From contig CM059187.1 in the NCBI GenBank assembly GCA_030323885.1, forward strand, positions 123,223,593 through 123,287,592: a DNA stretch of 64,000 nucleotides, written 5' to 3'. The position numbers and the translations under genes are program-made. Positions 10,510-22,129 of this stretch are shown piece after piece. The stretch comes from Branchipolynoe longqiensis. Taxonomy: Eukaryota; Annelida; Polychaeta; Phyllodocida; Polynoidae. The notes beneath the pieces are model-generated. The model was given only the letters and a program-made list of their open reading frames with translations, was not told the DNA's origin and did no database searches. The stretch's first letter is position 1; each line of letters opens with the position of its first letter.

Positions 10510-10985
10510 ATGATAGCACCAACAGCGCTCCTGGTGGGATACAGCCCTATTACTGCCGTCAACTAACCAATCAGACCTGGTTGCCATTCGCCTCCCCAAG
10601 TCGCCTATCTATGCATTCGCCCATCCATCCATCTGCCCATCCATCCATCCAGTTCACAAAGAAATGGACAAGCGGCATATTAGAAACGCGTGGTCCACGT
10701 GTTGCCGGAGCGTCGACCCTCACCCCCACTATCCCATCCCCACTATCCCACCCTCCACTATCCTACCCCACCCAACCCCCATCTCCGCCCCCAACGTCAC
10801 CGCCTCCATTCTACCAGCAGCACAGGGCCATCAGAAAATTAGGAGCTAATTTCGCCTGTCTCTGATCCTGATCGATCGGGCTACCCAGCCTAAATCACGG
10901 GACGCTGGGAGGGTGCGGGCTCCTAAAGGTGTGTTTCCAAGCAGTGTGCCCAGTGTTACTGTATAATCTGGGAACGGCGAACCTA

Positions 10986-11672
10986 AAGGGCCTGTCACAC
11001 TATGACGTATAGCCTTAGCGTATGCCGATGTATGTGATTTTCGAAAAACACGTCGGCGTAGGTCGTCATACGTCACATGTACGTTGGAGATATGTCGGGT
11101 ATGCTCAGGATACGGCGTCACAGGTCGTCGTGTGCATCTAGGCACTCAAAAATGTTTGTGCATGATAAAAATGTACAATGTATGCCGATGTATGGCTCAT
11201 ATATTCCTCATATGCTATGTGTATGCTAGCTTATGTTGGTGTACGTTGGTGTACGTTAGGAGCACATTAGGGGTAGGTTGGGGTACATTGGGATATGTTA
11301 GGAGCATGTTCCCAAGCACATTCAGCCTGTTGAGAACGTGCAGTCCACATACAGTCCGGGTACTGCTAATGGATGCATAACATACTCATAACATACTTTG
11401 CATGTATGTCTGCTGTATTTCCAGTGTACTTAAAGTATACACCATACTTCTAGCAATGAAGTAACATTGGTCAGTGTACCATGAGCATATGCAAGCGTTT
11501 TGCGAGGCACATGAACGCGCTCATACGCTAGCAATAGGTCAGAGATACATTCTGCATATGTTTCGTACGTTGTGTGTACATTGTGTGTACGTTGTGTGAA
11601 TGCCAACATACTGGCAAATGTTTGTAGGTTGAGCATGCACTGATGCCGTACGTCGTAGTGTGACAGCCCCTT
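10986..11672. mobile_element. Large fold-back element A (GTCACACTA ends)
   Basis: The left end AAGGGCCTGTCACACTATGA and the right end (opposite strand AAAGGGGCTGTCACACTACG) are inverted, flanked by TA on both sides. The 687-bp interior is dominated by loose repeats of GTATGC, GTACGTTGG and TTAGGAGCA-type words. Frames inside show no transposase motif. Non-autonomous DNA element; superfamily not determined. Confidence 0.7.
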
Positions 11673-12109
11673 TACTGTACATAGCAGGAGGCACAGCCTT
11701 CTGGGACCAAGGGTCAGGGGTGAGAGGGGTGGGTTAGCATTTCCTAAATCTAGTCTATGATATTGCCGCTTCCATAAACTGGTATCCATTAGGTACCGGC
11801 TTCCCCAGGTGGGGCGTTGGGAGAATCCCTTTACTGACCGGTGCGGCTTTAATAAGCTGAAGGAAGTATTTAATTTCAACTGAGTCGATCCGCTGCTGCT
11901 CGTAGTTTTTTCAGCCTGTCTTAATACTTTAAGCGGATTGTTTTGGAACTTTGTCCCGCCCCCCCCCCCTACCACCACCACCACCACCACCACCACCACC
12001 ACCACCACCACCACCACCACCAGTTTCCCTCACACACAGATACGGGAACACAACGTGGGTGTCTGTAGGGTGATGGGGGTAGTAGTGTTGGTAGGGGGAG
12101 TAGTGTTAT
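11673..12109. repeat. Spacer with (ACC)n microsatellite
   Basis: It separates the two related fold-back elements. A pure (ACC)n repeat runs from about 11970 to 12021, preceded by a poly-C run. No gene is seen. Confidence 0.75.
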
Positions 12110-12780
12110 GGCCCTGTCACACTACGACGTGACTACGTCAGCGTAGGCAGAACGTGAAAATAATTATATTATGTCGACGTTATGGGCGTAATATGCAAAT
12201 TGTGGACGTGAGCGTAACGTGAAAGTAATGTCGGTGTACTCGTGACCTTAGCGTAACGTGACAACATTAGGGGGGAGGGTAATTGGCGACGTGACCGGGC
12301 GTTAGTGTAACGTGAGCGTAACGTCGCATAACGGGTGCGACGTGGACGTAACGTGACCGAACGCCACCATAACGTGACCTAAGTGCGTAATGTGACCGTA
12401 ACGTGACCGTAACGTGACCAACGTACCGTAACGTGACCGTAACGTGCAAAACGCTGCCCACACGTTGCTCCCACCCGGGCCGTCGGTCTGGTGACATAAC
12501 GTGACTCTAACGTCATTTACGCTGCTATAACGATCGCGGAACTCACCTAACGTCATTGTCACGTCATCCCGACGTAACGGCTTCACGTCGAGATACGTCG
12601 AAGTTTGAACAGGTTCAAAACCTGACCGCCCGATGTAACACGACGTAACATGACGTAGCTCGACGTCACTCTAACGTCATTATGACGTCATCATAACGTA
12701 ACCCAACGTACGGCAACGTAATGACGAAAAATCATCACGTTAGGCTCACGTTGGCTCGTTACGTCGTAGTGTGACAGGGG
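12110..12780. mobile_element. Large fold-back element B (GTCACACTA ends)
   Basis: The left end GGCCCTGTCACACTACGACG and the opposite-strand right end ACCCCTGTCACACTACGACG are inverted and match element A. TAT occurs immediately outside both ends (12107-12109 and 12781-12783). The 671-bp interior is almost entirely permutations of CGTAACGTGAC, with CGT/ACG at very high density. No coding capacity. Confidence 0.75.
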
Positions 12781-12783
12781 TAT

Positions 12784-13630
12784 TAGGTGTGGTGGCGGCA
12801 CCGGTGGTGAGAGTGGTGGGTGAGGTAGTGGTGGTGGTGGTCGTGGTGGGGGTTGTAACGTGTTACTTCTGATAATGTGTTGGTTCTGGTGCTGGTGTTG
12901 GTGATGATATTGGTGCTGCTGCTGGTGTTAGCGGTTGTGTTAGTGTTTATCTTGGTGGTGGTGTTGCTGTTGGTGGTGATGGTGGTAATGTGGTAGTGGT
13001 GCTGGTAGTGTTGGTGGTAGTAATGCGGCTAGTGCTTGTGTTGGTGCTATTAATGGGCGGTGCTAATGATTGTGCTGGTGCTGGTTCTGCTAGTTGTGCT
13101 GGTGCTGGTGTTGGTAGAAATGTACTAGTGGTTATTTAGTATGTGCTGGCGGTGACGGCATTGGTGCTAGTGTTTATCTTGGTGCTAATGTTGGTTGTAC
13201 TATTGTAGTGATGATGCTAGTCGGGGTGTTGGTACCTGTGCTAGTGGTGATGGTAATATGGTAGTGGTAATAATTTGCTGGTGCTAGTGATAATCTGTTA
13301 GCGGTGATAATGTGTCAATTTCGGTGCTGGTGCTGGTGCTAATGTGGTAGTGGTAATGTGGTAGTGGTGATAATCTGCTGGTGCCCATGCTGGTGCTGGT
13401 GATAATGTGGTAGTGGTGATATCGTGCTGGTGGCGCTGGTGGTGCTGGTCGTAATATCGTAAGGGAGGTAATGTGCTGGTGCTGGTGATGATGTGGTACT
13501 GGTGATATAGTGGCGCTGGTGGTGGCGCTGGTGCTAATGTGGTAGGAGAGATAATGTACCGGTGCCGTTCCTGGTGCTGGTGGTTGTGTCCTGGTGCTGG
13601 TGAGGTTGAGTATCACCGGTGTGGTACCAT
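12784..13630 (+). repeat. Degenerate GGTGNT array
   Basis: G/T-rich sequence in which GGTGCTGGTG, GGTGATAATG and GTGGTAGTGGT words recur without a fixed period. The minus-strand frame rich in His, Thr, Ser and Tyr is its translation and not a gene. Confidence 0.75.
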
Positions 13631-13914
13631 GGTCATGGTGTGAGGGGGACCCGGGGACTGTCACGACGGATTAGCGCCGGGCGTTGGGCGTTGGGATCCG
13701 GGAGGCAGGGGGTGACAGCTATTCCGGGGGGGGGGGGGGGGGGAACTGTAGGTAGGTAGGGAGAGTAGCGTAGACGATTATCATTAGACAGTGATGGATG
13801 GCATCTGCTCATATAACTCTGATTGATAGAGCAGACAGGCAACTTGGTCATGGTGGGTGTGTGTGTGGGGGGGGGGGGGGGAGGGGGTGAGACGCACCTA
13901 CAGGGTTTGTCGGT

Positions 13915-14510
13915 GGGAGGTAATTCTTGTGTTGGGGTAGTGGTGGTGGTGGGGTGATGGGTATGATGAGGTAATGGTAGTAGTGGTGGGGCAATGGTAG
14001 TGGCGGGGTAGTAATGGTGGGCGTAGTGGTTGATGGTGGGGTAATGGTTTTAATGAGGTAGTTATAGTACTAGTAGTGGTGTGATAATAGTTGTAATGGG
14101 CTACTGGTAGTGGTGGGGAAATAGCTTTTTTGGGGGCACGGCAATCACAATAGTGATGGGGCAAACGTGGGGAAATGGTAGAAATAGGGAAGTGGTGTTA
14201 GTTGCGATGGCGAGCCGGTGACAGGATAATGGGGCAATTATAATAGTAGTAGTAGTGGTGGGGTAATGGTAGTAGGGCTGGGGGAAACTGACATAGTGGT
14301 GGGGCAGTTGTAGTAGTGGTGGGGTAATGATAGTACTATTAGTAGGCATGGGGCAATTTGTATAGTGGTGGGGTAATTGACATAGTGGTGGGGCAATTGA
14401 CATAGTGGTGAGGCAATTGTAGTAGTGGTGGGATAATGGTAGTAGGAGTGGTACAAGTGTCATATTGGTGGGCCTATGGTAGTACTAATAGTGGAAGACC
14501 AAGAGTAGTA
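13915..14510 (+). repeat. Degenerate GGGGTAATGGTAGTAGTGGT array
   Basis: A second G/T-rich array with a different dominant word, about 20-30 bp long and irregularly spaced, separated from the first by poly-G-bearing sequence. No gene. Confidence 0.75.
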
Positions 14511-14857
14511 TTGCTACTCATATTGGGAAGGAGACATTGGTATATATGCATGAGTTGTAGAATTGGCTGGATTTACATTGCATGGTTTGTGTGTGGAGGC
14601 AGGGGGGGAAAGGAGGGGAGGGGGGCGGGGGAAAAGAAGCGGGTGGAACTGAATGTTCAGGGAAGCGCAGCGGGCTTAGCAACACTGGTTGTCAATGAAA
14701 CAAGATGGAGAGAGATGGACGACGGCGGCAAGCCGTGCCAGCCTGAAAGGCGCGACGAACAAAGCACGCCCATACGCCATAATACTGCATGAAGAATGCA
14801 TATATACTACTAACACCGCATGCTTCCCCCACGTAACCTCTGCCTGCCACTGACGGC

Positions 14858-14870
14858 GCGCCCCCTGGTG
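14858..14870 (-). promoter_or_regulatory. CTCF-like motif
   Basis: The minus strand reads CACCAGGGGGCGC, a close match to the CTCF core. It lies in non-repetitive sequence upstream of a SINE. Confidence 0.4.
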
Positions 14871-15004
14871 AGAAACGACGCCACAGTAGAACACCTGGGC
14901 GGCACATGTGTGTTCCCGAGGCGACCACAGCTTGGATACATGTGCCCCTGTTGTTTATGCGCGCGCATTTATGCTCTTACTTTTTGGAGTTGTGCAATAC
15001 GGTT

Positions 15005-15222
15005 GGTTGGTTGGTTATTTGTTGGGGTTTTATGTCCTGGGAACGTCTACGGTCATATCACAACGGGTACTGACTTGTGATAGTGCGCACTCATGGCAAC
15101 TTCATAGTGCTGTCCCAGTGGGAGAACAGGCCGTCAGCACCATAACCCGATATCCCACTCAGGCACATTATCCTGGCACTGAGCTAACCAGTCCATACAC
15201 TATCCTAATAATGCCGAGCGCC
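15005..15222 (-). repeat. SINE, minus strand, head missing
   Basis: It starts GGGGTTTTATGTCCTGGGAA and carries the minus-strand body (TAGTGCTGTCCCAGTGGGAG, GATATCCCACTCA, CATTATCCTGGCACTGAGCT, CCTAATAATGCCGAGCGCC). It ends before the tRNA-like head. It is bracketed by a diverged roughly 55-bp direct repeat at about 14946-15000 and 15226-15280. Confidence 0.8.
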
Positions 15223-15462
15223 TGCCATTGTTGTTTATGTGCGCACATTTATAGTGTTGCTTTTTGGAGTTGTGCAAGATGGCGTAGTTAGTAATAGTAG
15301 TTAGTGTATTTTGCCATGCTGTCTTTGCATATTCTGCTTGATGTCTAAAGTTGTGTGTTTGGGAAATAACGGGTGGCTATAAGTGTATGGCATCCTGTCA
15401 TCGCTGCAAATTTTGCGTAAAATATGGATAGCAATTCCATGTGTATGTCCACATATGTGATG

Positions 15463-15793
15463 TGACCAGACTGGCTGAATGAATTGAGCGTCGGTCTCCC
15501 GTCTTGATAGGCCTTGGGATTCGAACCCACATGTTCGAACCCTAGTCAAGTTAAACCAATGACTTTAAACATTGATACTTGTCGCTTCCTATCCTTTCAC
15601 TCTGCATTATTAGGATAATGCAAGAACTGCTTGGTTCGTTATCAGGACTGTGTGGGTGGGATATCAGGTTATGGTTCTGGCAATCTGGGGCAGCACTATA
15701 AAGTCGCCATGAGTGCGCACTATGACGAGTCGGTACTCATCCTGATATGACCTTAGATGTTGCCAGGACGTGAAACTCCAACAACCAACCAGT
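15463..15793 (+). repeat. tRNA-derived SINE, near full length
   Basis: Head GACTGGCTGAATGAATTGAG, B-box GTTCGAACCC, body with CAATGACTTTAAACATTGAT, ATTATTAGGATAATG, GATATCAGG and GGGGCAGCACTATAAAGTCG, and the 3' module GATATGACCTTAGATGTTGC with a CCAACAACC tail. All modules are in the canonical order. Confidence 0.85.
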
Positions 15794-15879
15794 ATACTCC
15801 TCTACAACGTGACTCATCGGGCGCCGCCTACTGGAAGGGGGAGGTGCGCGACAAACAAGCTCTATCCGTCGCCACATCC

Positions 15880-15970
15880 GGTGACCACTTCCGGTTTAAA
15901 CTCTTACTCAGGTGCCATGGCGACGGCGCCAATTACATCTCCCGTGAGGTGTGTGACGTCATAAACCCAT
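15880..15970. promoter_or_regulatory. Possible promoter-like patch (ETS and CRE words)
   Basis: An ETS-type ACTTCCGG (15887-15894) and a perfect CRE TGACGTCA (15954-15961) lie within 75 bp of GC-rich, non-repetitive sequence just upstream of the decayed LINE. No coding exon follows, so it could be part of the LINE 5' region or chance. Confidence 0.25.
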
Positions 15971-16058
15971 TATGGAGACGCGTCATCGACTTGGGTGGAG
16001 TTTTTGTTTTGTTTAATTTGTAAGTATTTTATTCATCTGAGGATATATTTTGTCAGCG

Positions 16059-18850
16059 CCAAGGCACTGGTCTTCCAGGCATTGAAGCGATGGTTTGTAC
16101 ATGGTGATGATAGAGTGGAATGTGCAGCAAAATTGACAGCATTAAAGCTACACTTAAATATCTGTAAATTTGATGTGTTGACACTATCGAACACATGGTT
16201 TCATGAGCTGTATAGTGACCAGAATAGTGGGTACAGACTTGTGAGAGAGGACAGGAAAACCCTGACCAATACACAAACACAAAAAGGGGTGGAGGGGTTG
16301 CAATATACACAAAAAAACACCTAAATTCAGAACATAAACCTCAACAAGAACCAAACAGATCTGACACAAATATTGAATTAGTATGGACACTAATAAAGAA
16401 TGAGAAACAAGGAAATATTGATGTAGGGAGTCTATATAGGCTGCCAAATGGGAACATAGAAGATTTCACCTCATAACTAGAAGCGTCCCTAGACAGTGTG
16501 TCAAAACTCAGAAAGGCTGAGATATTCCTACTATGGGATTTCAATATAAACTACAAAACAAACAACAACAAAAACACTCATTACAGAATCTAATCAAAGG
16601 CAGAGGATTACAGCAAAGAATTAGTGAATTAACCAGTCTTGGAGAAAACAGCTCGATAATAGACCTAATTATAACAAACTCAAATCATGCCCACACCTCA
16701 GGAACTAGGAACTGGGGCATTAGTGACCATGAACTGATATATATTACTAGAAAGAAAATAACAACCAAAAACCTAACTGGGAAGATTATACAAAAACTAC
16801 ACGAAGGAAGCGCTGGCAGCGCACCTGGAAAAACTGTTAAATTACCACTCCCAACTGACATAGATGTAAATGAGAAATGGAATACTATCATTGGGGAAGT
16901 GGGAAATCATCTTGACACTACCTGCCCAATAAAAAAACTTACAATCCAAAACAACCAGGACCATGGGTAACCCAGGAATTAATCAACACAATTATGGACA
17001 AATATAAAGCAGGTAAATTAGTTAAAGAAAGCGGGCGACTACAAGACATAGAAGAATACCATAAAGCAAGAAACCGGACCCAGAAATCAGTGGGGAAAGC
17101 CAAAAGAAAATTCATTATCAAACAAGACCAACAATGGGGAAAAAATACACATCAATTCTGGAACAACGTAAAGATACTAATTCCAAAGAACAAAAATAAA
17201 GACTTGATTACCTTATACAACAATAGATTGAATTCAGCAACAGTGATGCAGCAAATATAATGAAAAAACTATTTTCTACCATAGGAACATAAGTGATCTC
17301 ATAAAAACAATTGATTGCAAAATACCTAGAGTATAGCACTGAAGGATGCATTCGGATGCATCCCAGAGGTCTTATCTAACCTATTCAACACATCATTCAG
17401 AAAAGGTACTTATGTAGACTGCTGGAAGCTAGCCAAAGTAGCCACCCCGCTCCACAAAGGAGGGGATAAACAAGTCCTGGGCAACTATAGACCCATCTCT
17501 ATACTCCCACTGCCTGGGAAGCTAATGGAGAAAGTAATGCATAGACATATTATGGACCACCTGATCGAGCACAAAATACTAAACAGTAAGCAAGGCGGAT
17601 TCAGAAAAAAACACTCGACAATTAAAACAATTGCTAACTTAATAAACAATATCTCTAACAGTGTCAATAAAAAAAAGCTAGTGGGTGCAGCTTTGAGAGA
17701 CTTCAGCAAAGCTTTTGACACAGTGGATCACATTCTCCTAATTAGCAAACTATCCCAAATGGGAATAACAGGAGTAACTGGAAAATGGTTAGCACGCTAC
17801 CTAAAAAATCAAAAGCAATGCACCCCAGTAAATTGAGCCATATCAAATGAAAGAATAAGCTGTGGGGTGCACAAGGGTCAGTTCTGGGAGCACTTCTCTT
17901 CCTCATATATATAAATGATCTAAACAACTGGCTAGATATTGAAAACATACAACTATATACAGATGATACTGTGGTGTATACCACAGGCGAATTATCCGAA
18001 GAAATAGAAACAAAACTAAATCAAACACTAATGAAACTAAAGAGTGGTGCCATCTAAATAAGATAACTATAAATAGCAATAAATCAAAGACGGTACTATT
18101 TGGTACCAGATTAACCAGTAAGAATTAAATAAATTGTCTCCTGTGGAACAGCGAACTAGAGCAGGTAGACAGCTACCGATATGTGGGAGTGGACCTCAAC
18201 AGGCACCTAAATTATGACCTTTGCATAACAAGCACTATCAAAAAAGAAAACCACAAAATATGGCTACTGGCAAAACTGAGATACTACTTGACTGAGAACA
18301 TGGCAATTAAAATATATAATGGCATGATCCTCTGGTACTTCGACTACGGTGATGTAGTATACATGGGAGGAAATACCAAACTACTAAAAAGCTACAGGTA
18401 CTGCAAAATAAAGCCCTTATATTATGTCTTCCAAATACACAAGCGATATCCTATAATAGAACTACACCAAAAATGCAACGCAACACTATTAACAAGTAGA
18501 AGGGAAACACACCTGAAAATACTAGCACACCACTACACCATGAAATCAGGGTACACAGTACTCCCCGCAGGGATACTAGGCACATGGTGGCCCCACTAAT
18601 ACTGACAGAAATTAGTAACACAAAAAAAATCTATCAGAGAAGTGTACTGGCCATGGCAACACATGTCTGGAATAAACAAAACACAAAACAACGGGCAATC
18701 TGTAACCTTGACCACTACAAACAATTCCTGAAGAGAACAACTACTTACGGACACAGGAAAATCACACCTGCCCCTGAGCCCAGTCACTGCTTGCTGTGTA
18801 CTGGGACAAAAAGCAAAAGACAGGCCAGTGAAAATGGTAGGTATTAAAAA
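16059..18850 (+). pseudogene. Decayed CR1/Jockey-group non-LTR retrotransposon
   Basis: Several plus-strand frames broken by stops and frameshifts together cover an APE-type endonuclease and a reverse transcriptase. Visible pieces, in order: an endonuclease segment with FDVLTLSNTWF (about 16130-16300), the endonuclease SDHEL motif (about 16720), a basic linker, the RT words NYRPISILP (about 17490), QGGFRKKHS (about 17600) and DFSKAFDTVDH (about 17700), a degraded GVHKG box (about 17860) and an intact YTDD catalytic box (about 17957). A C-terminal region follows to about 18720. An active element would have one continuous frame of roughly 900 codons; here at least five breaks are present. Clade assignment rests on motif style and is tentative. 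Confidence 0.8.
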
Positions 18851-19912
18851 TAGGACAATTAGCCCTCCTAAGTACAAAGGAAATCAGGAAAGCTATCACC
18901 ACATGGCACAGTCCACCTGGGTATGAGTAATGGCACAAACCAACACAGAAAAAGACAGGCCATGGTCATGCACCTGATCCACCCTGAAATACAAAATGGC
19001 TAAGCAAACAACACAACCATCCTACCTGGTGGCAGTCCTAAAGGGTCCGAGTGTGTTCTCGTGCACTATCTAAGGACAGGGCTTGGGTGAAAGGATGCTG
19101 TAACAAATCAAAATGGGACAGGATCCTCTCCGGCGATCCTGCATGAGACCCAAGTAGATGTACATAGTAGGCTAAGGTATCATACTCAGACTAGACAAAA
19201 CTCTGGAAAAATCAAAAAAAACTAACATAGGCTACTAACACCCAAAATTGCAAAAGGCTGGCCTGAGGAGAATGGACAACAGGTAAACAGGTAAACACTC
19301 CTGGACGAGGGACCAGACCAAGATGGCACCACAGCTGTCTAGCGTTGAAAACAAGCACCCTCGCAGGAGCTTATACGTTATGAGCAGAGTAAATACCTGC
19401 TCAATAAAAAAAAACCCACAAAAAAACAGTGTCTCTATTAAAGTAACACAAGAAATATATTTTGAATGACCATTAATTCATTATCATATACAGGCCTATA
19501 TTTGTTGTTCTGTGCTATCTGGAACTGGAAGGCAAAGAATTGAAAATCCATGTTTGTTTAGTACCAGAAGGTACTGTGACGTCGGACAGTTGCTTCTTAT
19601 GAGGAACTTCAGACATTGCGTGAATCCCAGCCCCTTTGTTCCCAGAGCTGGCGTCATTATGTACCCTTAGCACACTGGAGTGGACCGCCAACCATCGACT
19701 AACCGACTGACCGTCTATGCGGCCGGTCAAGTATGGGATGTGAAGACGGAGTCGGTGCTTTCAGGGTATTAGACGGTAGACCACAGACCTGAGTCCGGGG
19801 TGTCCTTTGGGGGGGGGGGGGGGGGGCGGGGGGAGTGGGTTAGAGGACTCATTCCGCACCCCAGTTTAGTCAAATCATGGGATATTTTGATAAAGGATGG
19901 ATTGTACTTTAT
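18851..19912. other. Probable LINE 3' flank, then unique sequence
   Basis: A-rich sequence continues to runs of A at about 19405-19427, which may be the 3' end of the preceding LINE; I cannot prove this. From about 19480 on the sequence is unique, with a poly-G run at 19809-19827. No gene is recognised. Confidence 0.35.
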
Positions 19913-20690
19913 AGCAACTAAACGTTGGCAGTTATTGTAGGGGCAAGCCAGTCGTTGCTTGTATAAACAAGTTAGTGCTTTGTGCGAACCAGTCACTGCA
20001 TGTCCAAACCTGTCACCGTTTTGTGAAAACCAGTCGGTGTCAGCAACTAAACGTTGGCAGTTATTGTATGTGCAAGCCAGTCGTTGCTTGTATAAACAAG
20101 TTAGTGCTTTGTGCGAACCAGTCACTGCATGTCCAAACCTGTCACCGTTTTGTGAAACCAGTCAGTGTCAGTCAGTGTTTTGGGAAACTAGTTTTTGTGG
20201 AAACCAATCGTTGTTTTTGGTATGGGAAAACCAGCCAGTTTTCATACAAAACAATCAGTGCGTGCCAAATGAGTTACATATTGGTCAAAGAAGTCAGTAC
20301 TTGTGCAGACCAATCAGTTAATGTCAGTGACTGTGCAAACCAGCCAATCATTGTGCAAACCAGTCCTTGTGAAACCTAATCAATGATTGTACAAAGCAGA
20401 CAGTATCCACACACACCAGTCAGTCCTTGGACAACCCAGTCAGTAGTTATGCAAACTACTAAGTGTATGTGCAAACCAATCAATGCTTCTGCAAACCAGT
20501 CAGTCTTTACACAAACCAGTGAGTGTTTCCACAAACCAATCAGTGTTCATGCAAACCAGTTCGTGCATATACCAAAATAGTCGGTGTTCATAAAAAAGCA
20601 GTCAGTGTCTATACAAATCCAAGTCAGTCTTCGGCCAAAGCAGTCAGAATCAGTACTTGTCCAAAACAGCCAGCGCAAACCAAACCATAG
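19913..20690 (+). repeat. Degenerate minisatellite (CAAACCAGTCAGTG unit)
   Basis: About 35 imperfect repeats of a unit near 21-24 bp containing CAAACCAGTCAGTG. The first part has a higher-order duplication of 128 bp: AGCAACTAAACGTTGGCAG starts at 19913 and again at about 20041. Open frames with repeated Cys, Gln, Ser and Val arise from the unit and change frame within the array, arguing against a protein. Confidence 0.8.
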
Positions 20691-20718
20691 CCCACCCCAT
20701 TCCTTTATGTTTCAGCCC

Positions 20719-20775
20719 CGTTGCACAGCGCCCCCTAACGGGCTGCACAGCGCCCCATGCCGGGCTGCACAGCAG
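20719..20775 (+). repeat. Short tandem repeat, GGCTGCACAGCGCCCC unit
   Basis: Three imperfect copies of a roughly 26-bp GC-rich unit (GTTGCACAGCGCCCCCTAAC, then GGCTGCACAGCGCCCCATGC, then GGCTGCACAGCAG). It overlaps a weak CTCF-like word. Confidence 0.6.
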
Positions 20776-20929
20776 TCGGTCGCCGCTCGATACACCGTTC
20801 TCTGTAGGTCTAGCGCCCTTCACTTTCCCATGAATCTCACGTTTCCCCGACGAAGGGGTACACCTTTATCCTGGATGTCGCCAGGGCACTCAATCATCGC
20901 GCAGTGACTCACGTACATTCCCAGCCGTG

Positions 20930-21450
20930 TGCAGCCCAGCCCAAACCCGGCCCTACCCCGGCCCAACCCCGGCGCTTACGGTAGGTGGGCTTCCGGTCCC
21001 CGCCCCGTGTGTCGGCGAGTGGGGGGGGGGGGGGGGGCGCAAGGTGGCGACAGAGTGTATGTGTATGTGTTTGTGTGTGTGAGATGGGGGGGGGGGGGGG
21101 GAGGCCGCAAGGTGACGACTGTATGTGTATGTGTGTGTGTGGAGCGGTCCGGGTGGGGGGTGCATTAATGAGTGCATTCTGGAAGCCTCATCATACCTAC
21201 AGGAGGGGGTGGGGAGGCGGGTTGGGGTGGAGGTTGTGGGAAGGCGCCAGAAAACATTAATTCGGTGGGCACAGGTGTGTGCTTGTGGTGGTGGCGAGGG
21301 GGGGGGGGGGTCGGGGGAGGGGGGTCGTCGTAGAGTTCGTGGCGGTTGTGATGGTGGTAGTGGTGGGGGTTGGGGGAGTGGTGGTGGCTGAAGGGGGCTG
21401 CCCGGGAGAGGGCGGCAGGGTACGCGCATTCCGCCAGGGGTGGGTGTGGA
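20930..21450. repeat. G/GT-rich low-complexity region
   Basis: Poly-G runs near 21019-21037, 21087-21102 and 21298-21310 are separated by TGTGTATGTGTGTG blocks. Frames through it are composition artefacts. Confidence 0.7.
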
Positions 21451-21664
21451 ACTATGTGGGTCAACAGGAGCGATTCCAATGGATCAATACCTAGGCAATC
21501 GGGAATCGGAGTTTCAGCTCAACTGCAAATTATGCAAAGCTCTCTCAGGTATGAACTTACGTAGTTATACACATGATGGGGGTATTCAGTTGCAGCACCG
21601 CATAGGCAATCGGTTATGACGCAGCTACGCTGTGACTTTTATAAGTTGAGCCTCGCGCCATCAT

Positions 21665-22040
21665 TCCACTGAAACACACACAGATATACACACAGATATA
21701 CACACACATAGAGACACACACAGACAAACACCCCCAGACAAAGACACAGGCACCCCCACACACAGAAACAAACACACATAGACAACCATAGACACAGAGA
21801 TGCACAGACACAGACACACACATACACACACATACACACACAGACACACACTGACACAAACAGATACACACATACACAAACAGACACACACAGACACACA
21901 CAGACACACACAGACACACACAGACACACACAGACACACACAGACACACACAGACACACACAGACACACACACAGACACACACAGGCACACACAGACACA
22001 CACAGACACACATACACACGCAGACACACACACAGACCGT
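21665..22040. repeat. (ACACACAG)-type microsatellite array
   Basis: CACAGACACA is repeated with a 10-bp beat for most of the array, degrading at the left end. The Cys/Val frames on the minus strand are its translation. Confidence 0.9.
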
Positions 22041-22129
22041 CGCGATGCCGTGGTGTAGAGGGGCGGTGTGCGGTGAGTGCGTTGTGACGGGGCGTCTCGT
22101 GACGCGGAGGTGTGGTTGAGTCACTCGGA

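Noticed and set aside
11430..12020. 196-codon minus-strand frame starting with poly-Val
   Set aside because: Its start is the (ACC)n repeat and the remainder lies in fold-back element A; no transposase motif.
19959..20580. Possible Cys-rich secreted repeat protein
   Set aside because: The array changes frame repeatedly, has no signal peptide and the unit length is not constant or a multiple of three.
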